Source: Pelolinea submarina (GTDB taxonomy: Bacteria; Chloroflexota; Anaerolineae; Anaerolineales; Anaerolineaceae). Taken from it: a stretch of 64,000 nt of DNA. Positions 27,847-36,271 of the stretch are shown here, piece after piece. The number at the start of each line of letters is the position of its first letter. Position 1 is the stretch's first letter. The stretch is from the NCBI RefSeq assembly GCF_003966975.1, contig NZ_AP018437.1:806001-870000 (forward strand), written 5' to 3'. The notes beneath the pieces were generated by a model that worked only from the letters and a program-made list of their open reading frames with translations, was not told the DNA's origin and did not search any database. Position numbers and translations under genes: made by a program.

Positions 27847-28848
27847 ATGCGCAGCGGGGAAGTGCTTATGCTGGGCGATATTAACATCGATACCGTTTGG
27901 CCGGTGGATAAATTGCCTGGCGCCGGGCACGACGCGTATGCGCGGTCGGTGAATGTCGGTTTGGGCGGCGCGGTGTTGAATACAGCCATTGTGCTGGACC
28001 GCTTGGGTCAGCCGGCGGCTATGCTGAGCTGTGTTGGACAGGACCTGTGGGGGACGCAGGCGCTGGATCTGCTGCGCCAAACTGGAGTCAACCCAGGTTA
28101 TATCCGTATACGTCCCGAATTAGCCAGCGGGCTGATATTCTTGGCGGTCACGCCGGATGGCGAACGAACTATGTTCTCTTTCCGCGGCGCCAATACCCAT
28201 CTTGCCCCGGAGGATATCCCTGAGAAAATATTTGAGCAAGCTTCCATCCTGCATATATCCGGCTATTCCTTGCTGGAAGATCCCCAACAGGCCGCGGTCT
28301 GGCGCGCGGTGGAATTGGCAAAATCGAAGGGTGTGGCCGTCAGCCTCGACACCGGCCTGGAGCCGGCTTTGCTGACCCGCGCGGAACTGTGCCGTCTGAT
28401 CGAGATGACGGATATTTGCGTGACCGGCCCCAAGGAAATGAAAGAACTTTACGCTGTTACCAGCCCGGAGGATGCTATTGCCAAGCTGCTGTCGCTGGGT
28501 GTGCGCCTGGCGGCAGTCAAGTTAGGCGAGGGCGGATCGTTGGTGGCGGATGTGCAGGGCAGCGTTTTTTGCCCGGCTTTTTCCGTCGAGGTGGTGGACA
28601 CCACCGGCGCGGGTGATTCCTTCAGCGCCGGGCTGTTATTTGGATGGACACATGGGTTGAGCCTGGAGGCTTCCGCGGTGCTGGCCAGCGCCCTGGGCGC
28701 TCTGGCGACCACTGTGTTTGGCGCGGGCCTCAGTTTACCGGGTAAGCAGGATGCATTAACCCTACTTAAGGCTCAGCGGGAAAATATCCCCGCGAATTTA
28801 TACAAAGGCATTGACGAGCTGATTACGCAATTCGGAAAAGAACCATAA
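27847..28848 (+). CDS. PfkB-family carbohydrate kinase
   Basis: 333 residues, usual for ribokinase/PfkB enzymes. The N-terminal GDINIDTVWPVDKLP and GLGGAVLNTAIVLDRLG are PfkB signature 1 features; DTTGAGDSFSAGLL near residue 260 is signature 2, with the catalytic Asp. It phosphorylates a sugar or nucleoside with ATP in the cytoplasm. Five bases follow the TrpF-like gene, so the two are co-transcribed. Specific substrate not deducible. Confidence 0.85.
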   Translation: MRSGEVLMLGDINIDTVWPVDKLPGAGHDAYARSVNVGLGGAVLNTAIVLDRLGQPAAMLSCVGQDLWGTQALDLLRQTGVNPGYIRIRPELASGLIFLAVTPDGERTMFSFRGANTHLAPEDIPEKIFEQASILHISGYSLLEDPQQAAVWRAVELAKSKGVAVSLDTGLEPALLTRAELCRLIEMTDICVTGPKEMKELYAVTSPEDAIAKLLSLGVRLAAVKLGEGGSLVADVQGSVFCPAFSVEVVDTTGAGDSFSAGLLFGWTHGLSLEASAVLASALGALATTVFGAGLSLPGKQDALTLLKAQRENIPANLYKGIDELITQFGKEP

Positions 28849-28951
28849 TATTCTTTTTATCAATATTGAATGCAGATTGCAGTTTTGTAATTAATTAGAT
28901 TTTCCCTCAAGAAAACGTAAATAAAATGATAAACTGGCATAAAGGAAATTT

Positions 28952-29809
28952 ATGCCTAAAATTTGCGTGATTACAGACACCGATTCAAGTTTGCCTGAAG
29001 AAATGGCCGCAGCATATCATATATTGCAGGTGCCTATTTCAATCCATCTGGATGATGAGCTTTCCGGAACGGACCATACTATTAACAATGCCGCTTTATT
29101 TAGGAAGATTGACGCGGTTGGAAAATTACCGACCACGGCGGCACCCAATCCCGCGATATTCGTTGATTATTTTGAAAAAGTGTTTAGGGAAGAAAAACCG
29201 GACACATTGGTCTATTTTGCCATCAGCGGCGAAATGAGCGCAACCATTAAATCCGCGCAAACCGCTGCGGAAGAACTGAACGAATTGGATATACGCGTCA
29301 TTGATTCCAACACCCTTTCCATGGCACAGGGGTATATGGTGCTGGCAGCGGCTGAGGCCGCAGAGAATGGCGCTTCGGTTGAAGCGGTTATTCAAGCGGC
29401 CGAGAAAGTCCGTGAGCGCACGTACCTGTATGGCGCTTTATCCACACTAAAATACCTTTCCATGAGCGGGCGGGTAAGCCATATCGCCGCCGGAATGGCG
29501 GGGATGCTGGCAATCAAACCCATCCTTTCCGTCCAAAATGGGAAATTGGCTATGCTGGAGAAAGTACGCACAAGCAGTAAGTCCTGGCAGCGCATGATCG
29601 AACTGGCCGAGGCGGATGTGGATGGTCATCTGATTGAAAAGGTATCTATCCTGCATGTCAACAATATCGCCGGCGCTCAGGCCTTTGAGAAGCTGCTGCG
29701 AGAACGTCTGGATTGCCCTGCATTCATTCCCATGGTGGATATCAATCCGGGCCTGTCCGTGCATACCGGCGCCGGTTTGGTGGGTATTTGCCTGGTGGTC
29801 GACAAGTAA
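28952..29809 (+). CDS. DegV family fatty-acid-binding protein
   Basis: 285 residues, normal for DegV proteins, which bind fatty acids and present them to the FakA kinase. Seen: N-terminal VITDTDSSLPEEMAA, the TSQPNP-like TTAAPNPAIF, SMSGRVSHI and IKPILSVQNGKL. AAAGGAAAT precedes ATG 28952. No FakA is nearby. Two decayed copies of its C-terminal VDINPGLSVHTGAGLVG region lie at 37923-38138 and 41321-41401. Confidence 0.88.
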   Translation: MPKICVITDTDSSLPEEMAAAYHILQVPISIHLDDELSGTDHTINNAALFRKIDAVGKLPTTAAPNPAIFVDYFEKVFREEKPDTLVYFAISGEMSATIKSAQTAAEELNELDIRVIDSNTLSMAQGYMVLAAAEAAENGASVEAVIQAAEKVRERTYLYGALSTLKYLSMSGRVSHIAAGMAGMLAIKPILSVQNGKLAMLEKVRTSSKSWQRMIELAEADVDGHLIEKVSILHVNNIAGAQAFEKLLRERLDCPAFIPMVDINPGLSVHTGAGLVGICLVVDK

Positions 29810-29923
29810 CCTCAATACTTCTAAATATATCCTCTGCGTGTTAATTAAATGGAAATAACGAACGCTTTTGACGTGCGCATGAGAAAGTAATCGAGGTAAA
29901 TAAACACTGATAATTTAAAACGT

Positions 29924-29971
29924 AAACAGGTCATCGCTGGGCTTTCAGTCTCTTCAAGCGACGATCTGTTT
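29924..29971. terminator. Terminator-like hairpin between degV and the deoR-type gene
   Basis: Imperfect 17-base arms (29924-29940 with 29955-29971) with 14-base loop, followed by TATTT on the plus strand, between convergent genes. Confidence 0.55.
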
Positions 29972-29998
29972 TATTTAACTTAAAGATTGGTCTGCTAA

Positions 29999-30775
29999 TT
30001 AAGCTTTGGCGATTTGCAGATCTTTTGACTGGTTTTCTAAATCTTTAATAACATTTTCCGGGACATCGCTATCGATGATGACATGATCAAATTCGCTGAT
30101 TTTTGCCAAGAGATAGAGCGTGGTTTGCTTGAATTTAGAGTTATCCATTAGGACCATGCTTTTTTCTGAGTTTTCAAGCATAGCCCTTTTGGCTGAAATT
30201 ACATCCTGTTCGTACTCAAAAATGGAACCGGTTTTGTATGAATGGGGGGAAAGTATGGTCATGTCGGCGTGGATCTTGTTGATCGCGCTGACACTGAAAT
30301 ACCCGTAGCTTGAACGATATTTATGCTTATAGATGCCCCCTAAAACGATCAGGTTGACCTCCGGAATTTGTGTGATTTCTATTATTGCGGGCAAACATGA
30401 AGTGACAACAGTAAGCGATTTAAACTTGCGCAGGTGTGGAATTAAAGGAATTACTGTCGTTGAATCGTCAAGAAATATCGACATCCCATCATGCAGGAAA
30501 GTAGTCGCTAATTTACAGATTTCTTCTTTTTGGTGAATATTTACTCTCTCGCGATATGCGAAATCACTCTCGAAGATGTTGGATGGCTGAGCAGATGCTC
30601 CGTTTCTGACTTTCTGGATTAATTGCGCACGTTCCAGGTAATCCAAATCGCGATGAACGGTCATACGGCTGATATTAAATTTTTCTATCAATTCATCGAC
30701 GGTAACAAAGCCGTTGGCGAGAATATAATCAGCAATATTTGTTTGTCTTTCCTTTACATCAATAGCTCTGCCCAT
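29999..30775 (-). CDS. DeoR-family transcriptional regulator
   Basis: 258 residues. An N-terminal helix-turn-helix (about 10-60; ILANGFVTVDELIEKFNISRMTVHRDL style) is followed by a sugar-phosphate sensor domain of the DeoR C-terminal type (about 78-235) with DDSTTV and HSYKTG-like positions. These proteins repress sugar catabolic operons and release DNA on binding a phosphosugar. Divergent from the second PTS operon at 31078, its likely target. AAGGGA lies upstream of ATG 30775. Confidence 0.85.
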   Translation of the reverse strand: MGRAIDVKERQTNIADYILANGFVTVDELIEKFNISRMTVHRDLDYLERAQLIQKVRNGASAQPSNIFESDFAYRERVNIHQKEEICKLATTFLHDGMSIFLDDSTTVIPLIPHLRKFKSLTVVTSCLPAIIEITQIPEVNLIVLGGIYKHKYRSSYGYFSVSAINKIHADMTILSPHSYKTGSIFEYEQDVISAKRAMLENSEKSMVLMDNSKFKQTTLYLLAKISEFDHVIIDSDVPENVIKDLENQSKDLQIAKA

Positions 30776-30879
30776 TAGAAAAATCCCTTTATTTTGATAA
30801 TTATAAGGTATTTTCCTCAGTTAAATTCCCTATAATCGCACTTAATAATGATAAATACAACAATATATAACATAAAAGG

Positions 30880-30909
30880 TTGACATATTACCAAAATTAA
30901 TGATATATT
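30880..30909 (+). promoter_or_regulatory. Promoter of the second PTS operon
   Basis: TTGACA (30880-30885), an 18-base spacer and TATATT (30904-30909) in the 302-base divergent region between the DeoR-type regulator and EIIC. The region is AT-rich; no clear operator repeat was identified. Confidence 0.6.
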
Positions 30910-31077
30910 TACAATCATCACAACAAAAAGATAGTTGCTGCACTTTATATTTCAATTAGAAGAATACCCAGTTATTTTATTTGAACAAATTCCTACTACT
31001 TAAAAGGAGGTGTTTCTCGATAAACTTATTGTTAGAAAATTAGGTAGAAAGAAAAAATAAATATTGGAGAGGAAAAT

Positions 31078-32490
31078 ATGACATCAGCACTAGATTTAAT
31101 ATTGCAGGGCTTGAGCCAGGTTGTAAATACCTTTGGTTCAATTATTGTCATTCCCATCATATTGTTCTTTATCTCGTTAGCCTTCGGGATCAAGGCAAAT
31201 AAAGCAGTTCAGACTGCATTGTATGCTGGGATTGGTTTAACCGGTTATTCGTTCTTGGTAGGCGCGTATCTGCCTGTGGTAACTCCAGTAGTTGAAAATA
31301 TGGTTAAAGAAGCTGGAATTAATTTGCCAATCGTTGATATGGGTTGGCAGGTTACCGCAATCGTTGCTTACTCAACCAAAGCCGGTATGATTTATTTGGC
31401 ACTCGGTTTAGTCTTCCAATTAATCCTTTTCATCACCGGATGGACGAACGTTTTCCAACCCTCAGGGTTGTGGGACCTCTACAGTTACGCTTTGTGGGGT
31501 TCTCTCATTTATTTTGTTACCAATGACATGTTCCTGTCCATCGCTTTAATGTTGGTTTTGAACCTGTGGGCAACGACCTTCTACGAAGTACTTGCCAAAC
31601 GCTGGTCAAAATACTACCAGTATCCCAACTGCACCATCGTTCAACTGCACAATGTTGATCCCGTTCCCTTTGCAATCTTCAGTAACTGGTTGTTGAACAA
31701 GTGCGGCGCATATAAGATCCATTGGAAACCGGACGACCTGCGTGAAAAACTCGGCTTCATGGGTGATCCTATCGCGCTTGGCTTCATTCTGGGTTTCATG
31801 CTCGGCGTATTGGGCAACATTAAAGACCTGGGTACATTGGCTGCCTGGGGCCAGATTGCAACAGTTGCCATGGGCACTGCCGCAGTTATGGCTATCTTCC
31901 CCCGCGTGGCTGCGATTTTCGCGCAAGCCTTCACACACCTGTCGGCGGCTTCACGTAAATTCGCGGTGGACAAGGGCCGTGAAGAAATTTACGTCGGTGT
32001 CGATGATGCCTCCGGTTACGGCGAATCCGCCACTCTGATTACCGGTATTGTATTGATCCCGATCATGCTGCTGATCGCCGCAGTGTTACCCGGAAACAGG
32101 GTTTTGCCTTTGGTTGACCTCGTTGCAATTCCCTTCGCAATTCAATCTTTCATCGCTTTTTCAAATGGCAATATCTTCAAATCGATCATCTCCGCCGCTG
32201 TATGGTTCGCGGGCGGCCTTTTGATCGCGACCGCAACTTCCCCGATTTTCTCGCAGGTATACAATTCGGTTGCGGCAAACGCTACACCAGGATCGTTAGT
32301 GACCAGCTTTATCATCATGAATAAACCCTTCTGGGGTGGGTTCACCATGTTCACGATGAACAGCGGTTGGTTGGCTGTTGCGGTTCTGTTCGTAATCTAT
32401 GTCGTAATGACCCTGTGGTACAAGAAGAACAAGGTCAAGGTCACCGATTGGCTTGAGAAACAGGCCGAATTGGATGTTGAATCTGATTAG
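31078..32490 (+). CDS. PTS EIIC permease, galactitol family (second system)
   Basis: 470 residues with about ten hydrophobic segments, aligned in layout with the EIIC at 20447 but clearly divergent. Shared landmarks are EEIYVGVDDASGYGESAT near residue 303 and the N-terminal LILQGLSQVVNTFGS. GGAGAGG precedes the ATG. It imports an unknown sugar, polyol or sugar acid as the phosphate with the EIIA and EIIB downstream. Its gene heads an operon containing an aminotransferase, aldolase, RpiB and RuBisCO-like protein. Confidence 0.85.
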   Translation: MTSALDLILQGLSQVVNTFGSIIVIPIILFFISLAFGIKANKAVQTALYAGIGLTGYSFLVGAYLPVVTPVVENMVKEAGINLPIVDMGWQVTAIVAYSTKAGMIYLALGLVFQLILFITGWTNVFQPSGLWDLYSYALWGSLIYFVTNDMFLSIALMLVLNLWATTFYEVLAKRWSKYYQYPNCTIVQLHNVDPVPFAIFSNWLLNKCGAYKIHWKPDDLREKLGFMGDPIALGFILGFMLGVLGNIKDLGTLAAWGQIATVAMGTAAVMAIFPRVAAIFAQAFTHLSAASRKFAVDKGREEIYVGVDDASGYGESATLITGIVLIPIMLLIAAVLPGNRVLPLVDLVAIPFAIQSFIAFSNGNIFKSIISAAVWFAGGLLIATATSPIFSQVYNSVAANATPGSLVTSFIIMNKPFWGGFTMFTMNSGWLAVAVLFVIYVVMTLWYKKNKVKVTDWLEKQAELDVESD

Positions 32491-32521
32491 TATATATTCC
32501 GCAAATTAACGGTAGTACAAA

Positions 32522-32559
32522 TAATGAGGGCGTTGCCTGTCTCTGGAATGCCCTCATTA
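32522..32559 (+). promoter_or_regulatory. Intercistronic hairpin between EIIC and EIIA
   Basis: 10-bp perfect stem TAATGAGGGC/GCCCTCATTA (32522-32531 with 32550-32559), loop of 18, no T-run. Likely an mRNA stability or partial attenuation element that sets the EIIC to EIIA ratio. Confidence 0.5.
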
Positions 32560-32585
32560 GAAGCTTGAATTATAAGGAATTATTC

Positions 32586-33056
32586 ATGATTGATTTGATC
32601 ATAAACGAGCAATTAGTAGAAGTTGATATTGAAGTAGGCAGTCAAGAAGAAGTTATCCGGAATCTTTCCGGCAAGTTGGACAAATGCGGATACGTGGAAA
32701 ATGGATTCGCGGAAGCGGTACTGGCACGCGAGAAACAATACCCCACGGGCTTACCCACCAAAATTCCGGTTGCCCTCTGTCATGTGGAAGCTGAATATGT
32801 AAAACAAACAGCCATGGCAGTGGCCACCCTGAAACATCCGGTTGAGTTCCATGATATGGGAAACCCCGAGAATGTTCTGAATGTGGAAATTGTGTTTCTT
32901 CTTACGATTTTGGATCCCAAAAAGCAGGTTTTTTACTTGAGAAAAATGATGGATCTATTTAAAGATGAAACTTTACCAGGTTTAAAAAATGCGAAGACAA
33001 AACAAGAAGTAGTTTCACTACTTGGCGAAAAATTCAACAAAATGGAAGAAAGGTAA
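32586..33056 (+). CDS. PTS EIIA component, galactitol type (second system)
   Basis: 156 residues from ATG 32586, which has AAGGA at 32573; an upstream frame to 32565 is less likely. CHVEAEY near residue 62 carries the phospho-histidine. Similar to the EIIA at 18372 (shared REKQYPTGLPT-like segment). Phosphate donor to the EIIB at 33069. Confidence 0.85.
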   Translation: MIDLIINEQLVEVDIEVGSQEEVIRNLSGKLDKCGYVENGFAEAVLAREKQYPTGLPTKIPVALCHVEAEYVKQTAMAVATLKHPVEFHDMGNPENVLNVEIVFLLTILDPKKQVFYLRKMMDLFKDETLPGLKNAKTKQEVVSLLGEKFNKMEER

Positions 33057-33068
33057 CCATATAGAACT

Positions 33069-33410
33069 ATGAAAGCAATATCAAGAAAAGTGATTCGAGT
33101 TTTAGGAGTATGTGGAGCCGGAACGGTTACTTCAACCATGCTGGCGATGCGGGTTGAGGAAGTGTTGGAAGAGGAAGGTATTCGCTGCCGTATCGATGAG
33201 ATCAGGCCAACGCAGGTTCATTCAACACTCGATACCGCGCCGGTTGATTTAATTATCACCTCGTCCCCAATTCCCGATGTGGAAAAGATAACCGTGCCGG
33301 TGATAAACGGCCACCCGCTTTTAAGCGGTTTCGGTGAGGCGGAAACAATTGAAGAAATTCGTAAAACCGCTTTGAAAATTATCGCGGATTACGAGGCTAA
33401 GCAAAAGTAA
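33069..33410 (+). CDS. PTS EIIB component, galactitol type (second system)
   Basis: 113 residues; VCGAGTVTSTM near residue 14 contains the phospho-cysteine of EIIB-Gat proteins. Twelve bases separate it from EIIA. A small hairpin with T-run follows, then 145 bases to the aminotransferase gene. Confidence 0.87.
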   Translation: MKAISRKVIRVLGVCGAGTVTSTMLAMRVEEVLEEEGIRCRIDEIRPTQVHSTLDTAPVDLIITSSPIPDVEKITVPVINGHPLLSGFGEAETIEEIRKTALKIIADYEAKQK

Positions 33411-33413
33411 TTG

Positions 33414-33433
33414 ACCGGTTGTCGGCCGGTTTT
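33414..33433 (+). terminator. Weak terminator after EIIB
   Basis: 5-bp stem ACCGG/CCGGT (33414-33418 with 33426-33430) followed by TTTT; too short to be strong, so downstream genes may be reached by read-through or have their own promoter. Confidence 0.45.
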
Positions 33434-33577
33434 GAATAGCTTCGGTTGAGAGCTGCATTTCAACCATTTGCACAGGACATTCTTCTATCTACAAGAACTT
33501 GTTTAACCGCAAGATGGATTAATGCTCCTTAAATTAAGTTTTGAATAGTGATAACTATGTTTTTTAGAGGAGAATAA

Positions 33578-34996
33578 ATGGACTACCAGGAAATCATCGA
33601 TCGAAAGAAGAAAATTCTAGCAACAGCTACCAAATCCATTCCGGAATCAGTCGTCGCAGATGTTAAGAAAGAATACGCGCAAAAATGCAAAGGTTCGATT
33701 GCGTCATATGAGCGCGCCAAGAAAGTCATCCCTGCGGGATTGGAACACAATCTGGGTTTATTGAATCCATATCCTTTGACGATGAAAACCGCCAAAAACG
33801 CCAGTATTTGGGATGTTGACGGCAATGAATACGTTGATTATCTAATGGGCGGCGGACCGATCATCTTGGGCCACAAGGTTAAAGAAGTCGACGATAAAGT
33901 GATTTCCTTTTTGGAAAATTACGGACCTTCCACAGGATTGACGTGCGAAAGTGAAATCCTCTGCGCTGAAGAAATTGCCAAGCATGTACCCAGCGTGGAA
34001 ATGGTGCGCTTTTTAGCTTCGGGAACTGAATCCGACTTACTGGCGATCCGATTAGCCAGAACGTTTACCGGTAAGACGAAGATTATCAAGATTATGGGTT
34101 CGTACCATGGTTGGTCCGACCAGATGCTTCTTTCACCTGACCGGCCCGGAACAGGCAATGGCCATACCAGCGGTATTCCCAAAGAATGCTACATGCACAC
34201 CATTGAGGTTATGCCGAATGATTTCGATGGCTTGCAGAGAATTTTTAACGAAAATAAGGGCGATATTGCGGCAGTGTTGGCCGAACCGACCGGTGGTCAC
34301 GCGGGAACATTCCCCAATCACCCTGATTGGAATAAAACGCTGAGAAAGATTTGCAACGATAACGGCGCAATGCTGATTTTCGATGAGGTTGTAACCGGGT
34401 TCAGGCTGGGCATGGGCGGCGGGCAGGAGTATTACAACACGATGCCCGACATCACTGTGATGGGTAAAATCATCACGCACGGTTATCCTTCCTGCGGCGC
34501 TGTGGGCGGAAGACGCGAAATCATGTCGCTTTGCCATCCCGGCGGATTAAATGGCAAGTCCGCTTACACAGGTGGAACGCTATCGGCGAACCCGATATCC
34601 ACCACTGCCGGATACCACTCGTTGAAATGCATTGAAAAATACCACGCAATTGACAAAGCTTCAGACTACGGCGATTTGTTAACTGCCAAACTCAACGAGC
34701 TTTTTGCGACGCGCGGAGATTTACCGTTCTTTGCGTATAACATTCGCTCCATTGTCCACGTCGAGACTGCCTGCCCATCCGGTACATTCCTCGTAAAGGA
34801 CAGCCGCAATGTCAGCGACGACGAACAGAAACTGCGTTCAAAAGCGGCGGAAGACATTTACATCGCCCTGATGAACGAAGGCGTGCTGCTGTTGGGAGAT
34901 TGCAAACGAATGTACACATGCATGCAGCATGATGAAACCACCATGAATAAGACACTGGCCGCCTGGGAAAAAGTCATCTCAATGATTCCTGCGTAA
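33578..34996 (+). CDS. Class III aminotransferase (glutamate-1-semialdehyde aminomutase-like)
   Basis: 472 residues, PLP fold type I, class III. Seen: LASGTESDLLAIRLAR, GSYHGWSDQ, IFDEVVTGFR and MGKIITHGYP, where the lysine binds PLP. The family includes GSA aminomutases (HemL) and sugar or amino-acid aminotransferases. No heme genes are near, and the gene sits inside a PTS operon, so it more likely acts on an amino sugar, amino polyol or sugar-acid derivative from the imported substrate. GAGGAG precedes ATG 33578. Confidence 0.8.
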   Translation: MDYQEIIDRKKKILATATKSIPESVVADVKKEYAQKCKGSIASYERAKKVIPAGLEHNLGLLNPYPLTMKTAKNASIWDVDGNEYVDYLMGGGPIILGHKVKEVDDKVISFLENYGPSTGLTCESEILCAEEIAKHVPSVEMVRFLASGTESDLLAIRLARTFTGKTKIIKIMGSYHGWSDQMLLSPDRPGTGNGHTSGIPKECYMHTIEVMPNDFDGLQRIFNENKGDIAAVLAEPTGGHAGTFPNHPDWNKTLRKICNDNGAMLIFDEVVTGFRLGMGGGQEYYNTMPDITVMGKIITHGYPSCGAVGGRREIMSLCHPGGLNGKSAYTGGTLSANPISTTAGYHSLKCIEKYHAIDKASDYGDLLTAKLNELFATRGDLPFFAYNIRSIVHVETACPSGTFLVKDSRNVSDDEQKLRSKAAEDIYIALMNEGVLLLGDCKRMYTCMQHDETTMNKTLAAWEKVISMIPA

Positions 34997-35000
34997 AAAA

Positions 35001-35651
35001 ATGAAATACACAGAATATCAAAAAGAAATTTTCGCAACAGCGCAGAAGCTTGTTAAAGCCGGATTAATCCGGATCTCATCCGGTAATGTCTCCATGCGAA
35101 CGGATGACGGCAACGTAGCGATCACGCCCTCGTCGATACCCTATGACGAAATGGAGTATTCCCAGATTGTCATTCTCGACATGGAAGGGAACGCAGTGGA
35201 AGGAAAACTGAAGCCGTCCGTTGAGAAGATGCTTCATATCAACACATACAAAGCGAGAGAAGATGCGAAAGCGGTGATCCATACCCATTCCGTTTTTGCC
35301 ATAACGCTGTCTTTGTTTGGGTCGGTTATTCCTCCGCTGAGTATCGAAATGATCAACCTGGGAGCGCCTATTCAGACAATTCCGTACTCATTACCCGGGT
35401 CGCTCAAGTTCGCGGATAAAGTAGCCAATTACTTTCACGATCATCCCGAGAAAAAAGCCGCTTTGCTGGAAAACCACGGTGCGATTGTCGTTGGTTCGGG
35501 CGTGAAAGACGCCTTCCAAAATGCGTACAATTTCGAAACGGGCGCCAATATTTATTACAACTCACTGCTGCTGGGCAAAGAATTCCGAATCTTGTCCCAG
35601 GCTGAAATCGACGAATTACACGGTACTTACATCCCCTCAACAAAGAAATAA
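35001..35651 (+). CDS. Class II aldolase/epimerase-family protein (FucA/AraD/OtnC fold)
   Basis: 216 residues, standard for the family. Zinc ligands appear as IHTHS (about residues 92-96) and LENHGAI (about 155); a catalytic Glu sits in KPSVEKMLH. Members cleave sugar phosphates, epimerise pentulose phosphates or decarboxylate 3-oxo-tetronate phosphates. It starts four bases after the aminotransferase stop with no independent ribosome site, so translation is probably coupled. With an RpiB and a RuBisCO-like protein next door, a C4/C5 sugar-acid phosphate pathway is plausible. Confidence 0.82.
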   Translation: MKYTEYQKEIFATAQKLVKAGLIRISSGNVSMRTDDGNVAITPSSIPYDEMEYSQIVILDMEGNAVEGKLKPSVEKMLHINTYKAREDAKAVIHTHSVFAITLSLFGSVIPPLSIEMINLGAPIQTIPYSLPGSLKFADKVANYFHDHPEKKAALLENHGAIVVGSGVKDAFQNAYNFETGANIYYNSLLLGKEFRILSQAEIDELHGTYIPSTKK

Positions 35652-35659
35652 CAGAAAAA

Positions 35660-35694
35660 GGATAAATCAAAGGCCAACGGCCTTTGATTTATCC
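35660..35694 (+). promoter_or_regulatory. Perfect 16-bp intercistronic hairpin
   Basis: Arms 35660-35675 and 35679-35694 pair perfectly around AAC; no T-run follows. It sits between the aldolase stop and the RpiB ribosome site and may be a processing or stability element dividing the operon. Confidence 0.6.
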
Positions 35695-35745
35695 ATAGAT
35701 TTTCCGAACATCTCAAACCAGAAACCACAATACTTTGGAGGTTGT

Positions 35746-36219
35746 ATGACTGAACATAAAAACGCAATCATCATGGGCGCGGATAATTTAGGGTTGCCGC
35801 TCAAAAACACCCTGCGTGATTATTTAATTGAATTGGGCTATCCGGTCACCGATATTGGTGTGAATGACGATAAGCCCGTGAATTATCCCGAGATTGCCGT
35901 GAAGTTGGCGGAGCGTGTTGCTGCGGGAGAATTCTCGCGCGGCATTCTGGTTTGCGGGACGGGGATTGGAATGGCAATCACGGCTAACAAAATAGCCGGT
36001 GTACGGGCTGCCGTAATTCATGATCCCTATTCCGCAGAACGGGCGCGTGCCAGCAACGACGCGCAGATAGCTGCTTTTGGCGCTTTAGTGATTGGCCCCA
36101 GCGCGGCCAAAAAGATGCTGGATATATGGCTGGCAAGCGAATTTGTGCCCGGCAGCCGATCACAGCCCAAGGTGGACCTGATCAATGCGCTGGATAAAAA
36201 GCGCCTGTTAAACGATTAA
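35746..36219 (+). CDS. RpiB/LacAB-family sugar-phosphate isomerase
   Basis: 157 residues from ATG 35746, with GGAGG five to six bases upstream (an open frame extends to 35521 but overlaps the aldolase gene). CGTGIGMAITANK keeps the active-site cysteine and the phosphate-binding region of RpiB. It isomerises aldose and ketose phosphates such as ribose-5-P/ribulose-5-P or, in erythritol and apionate-type pathways, erythrulose-4-P/erythrose-4-P. Its neighbour is a RuBisCO-like protein, as in those tetrose routes. The second RpiB in the BMC locus lacks this cysteine. Confidence 0.85.
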   Translation: MTEHKNAIIMGADNLGLPLKNTLRDYLIELGYPVTDIGVNDDKPVNYPEIAVKLAERVAAGEFSRGILVCGTGIGMAITANKIAGVRAAVIHDPYSAERARASNDAQIAAFGALVIGPSAAKKMLDIWLASEFVPGSRSQPKVDLINALDKKRLLND

Positions 36220-36271
36220 AGAAGTTATCAACTGAATAAAAAAATATACAGATATTTAATGGTATTGATTG

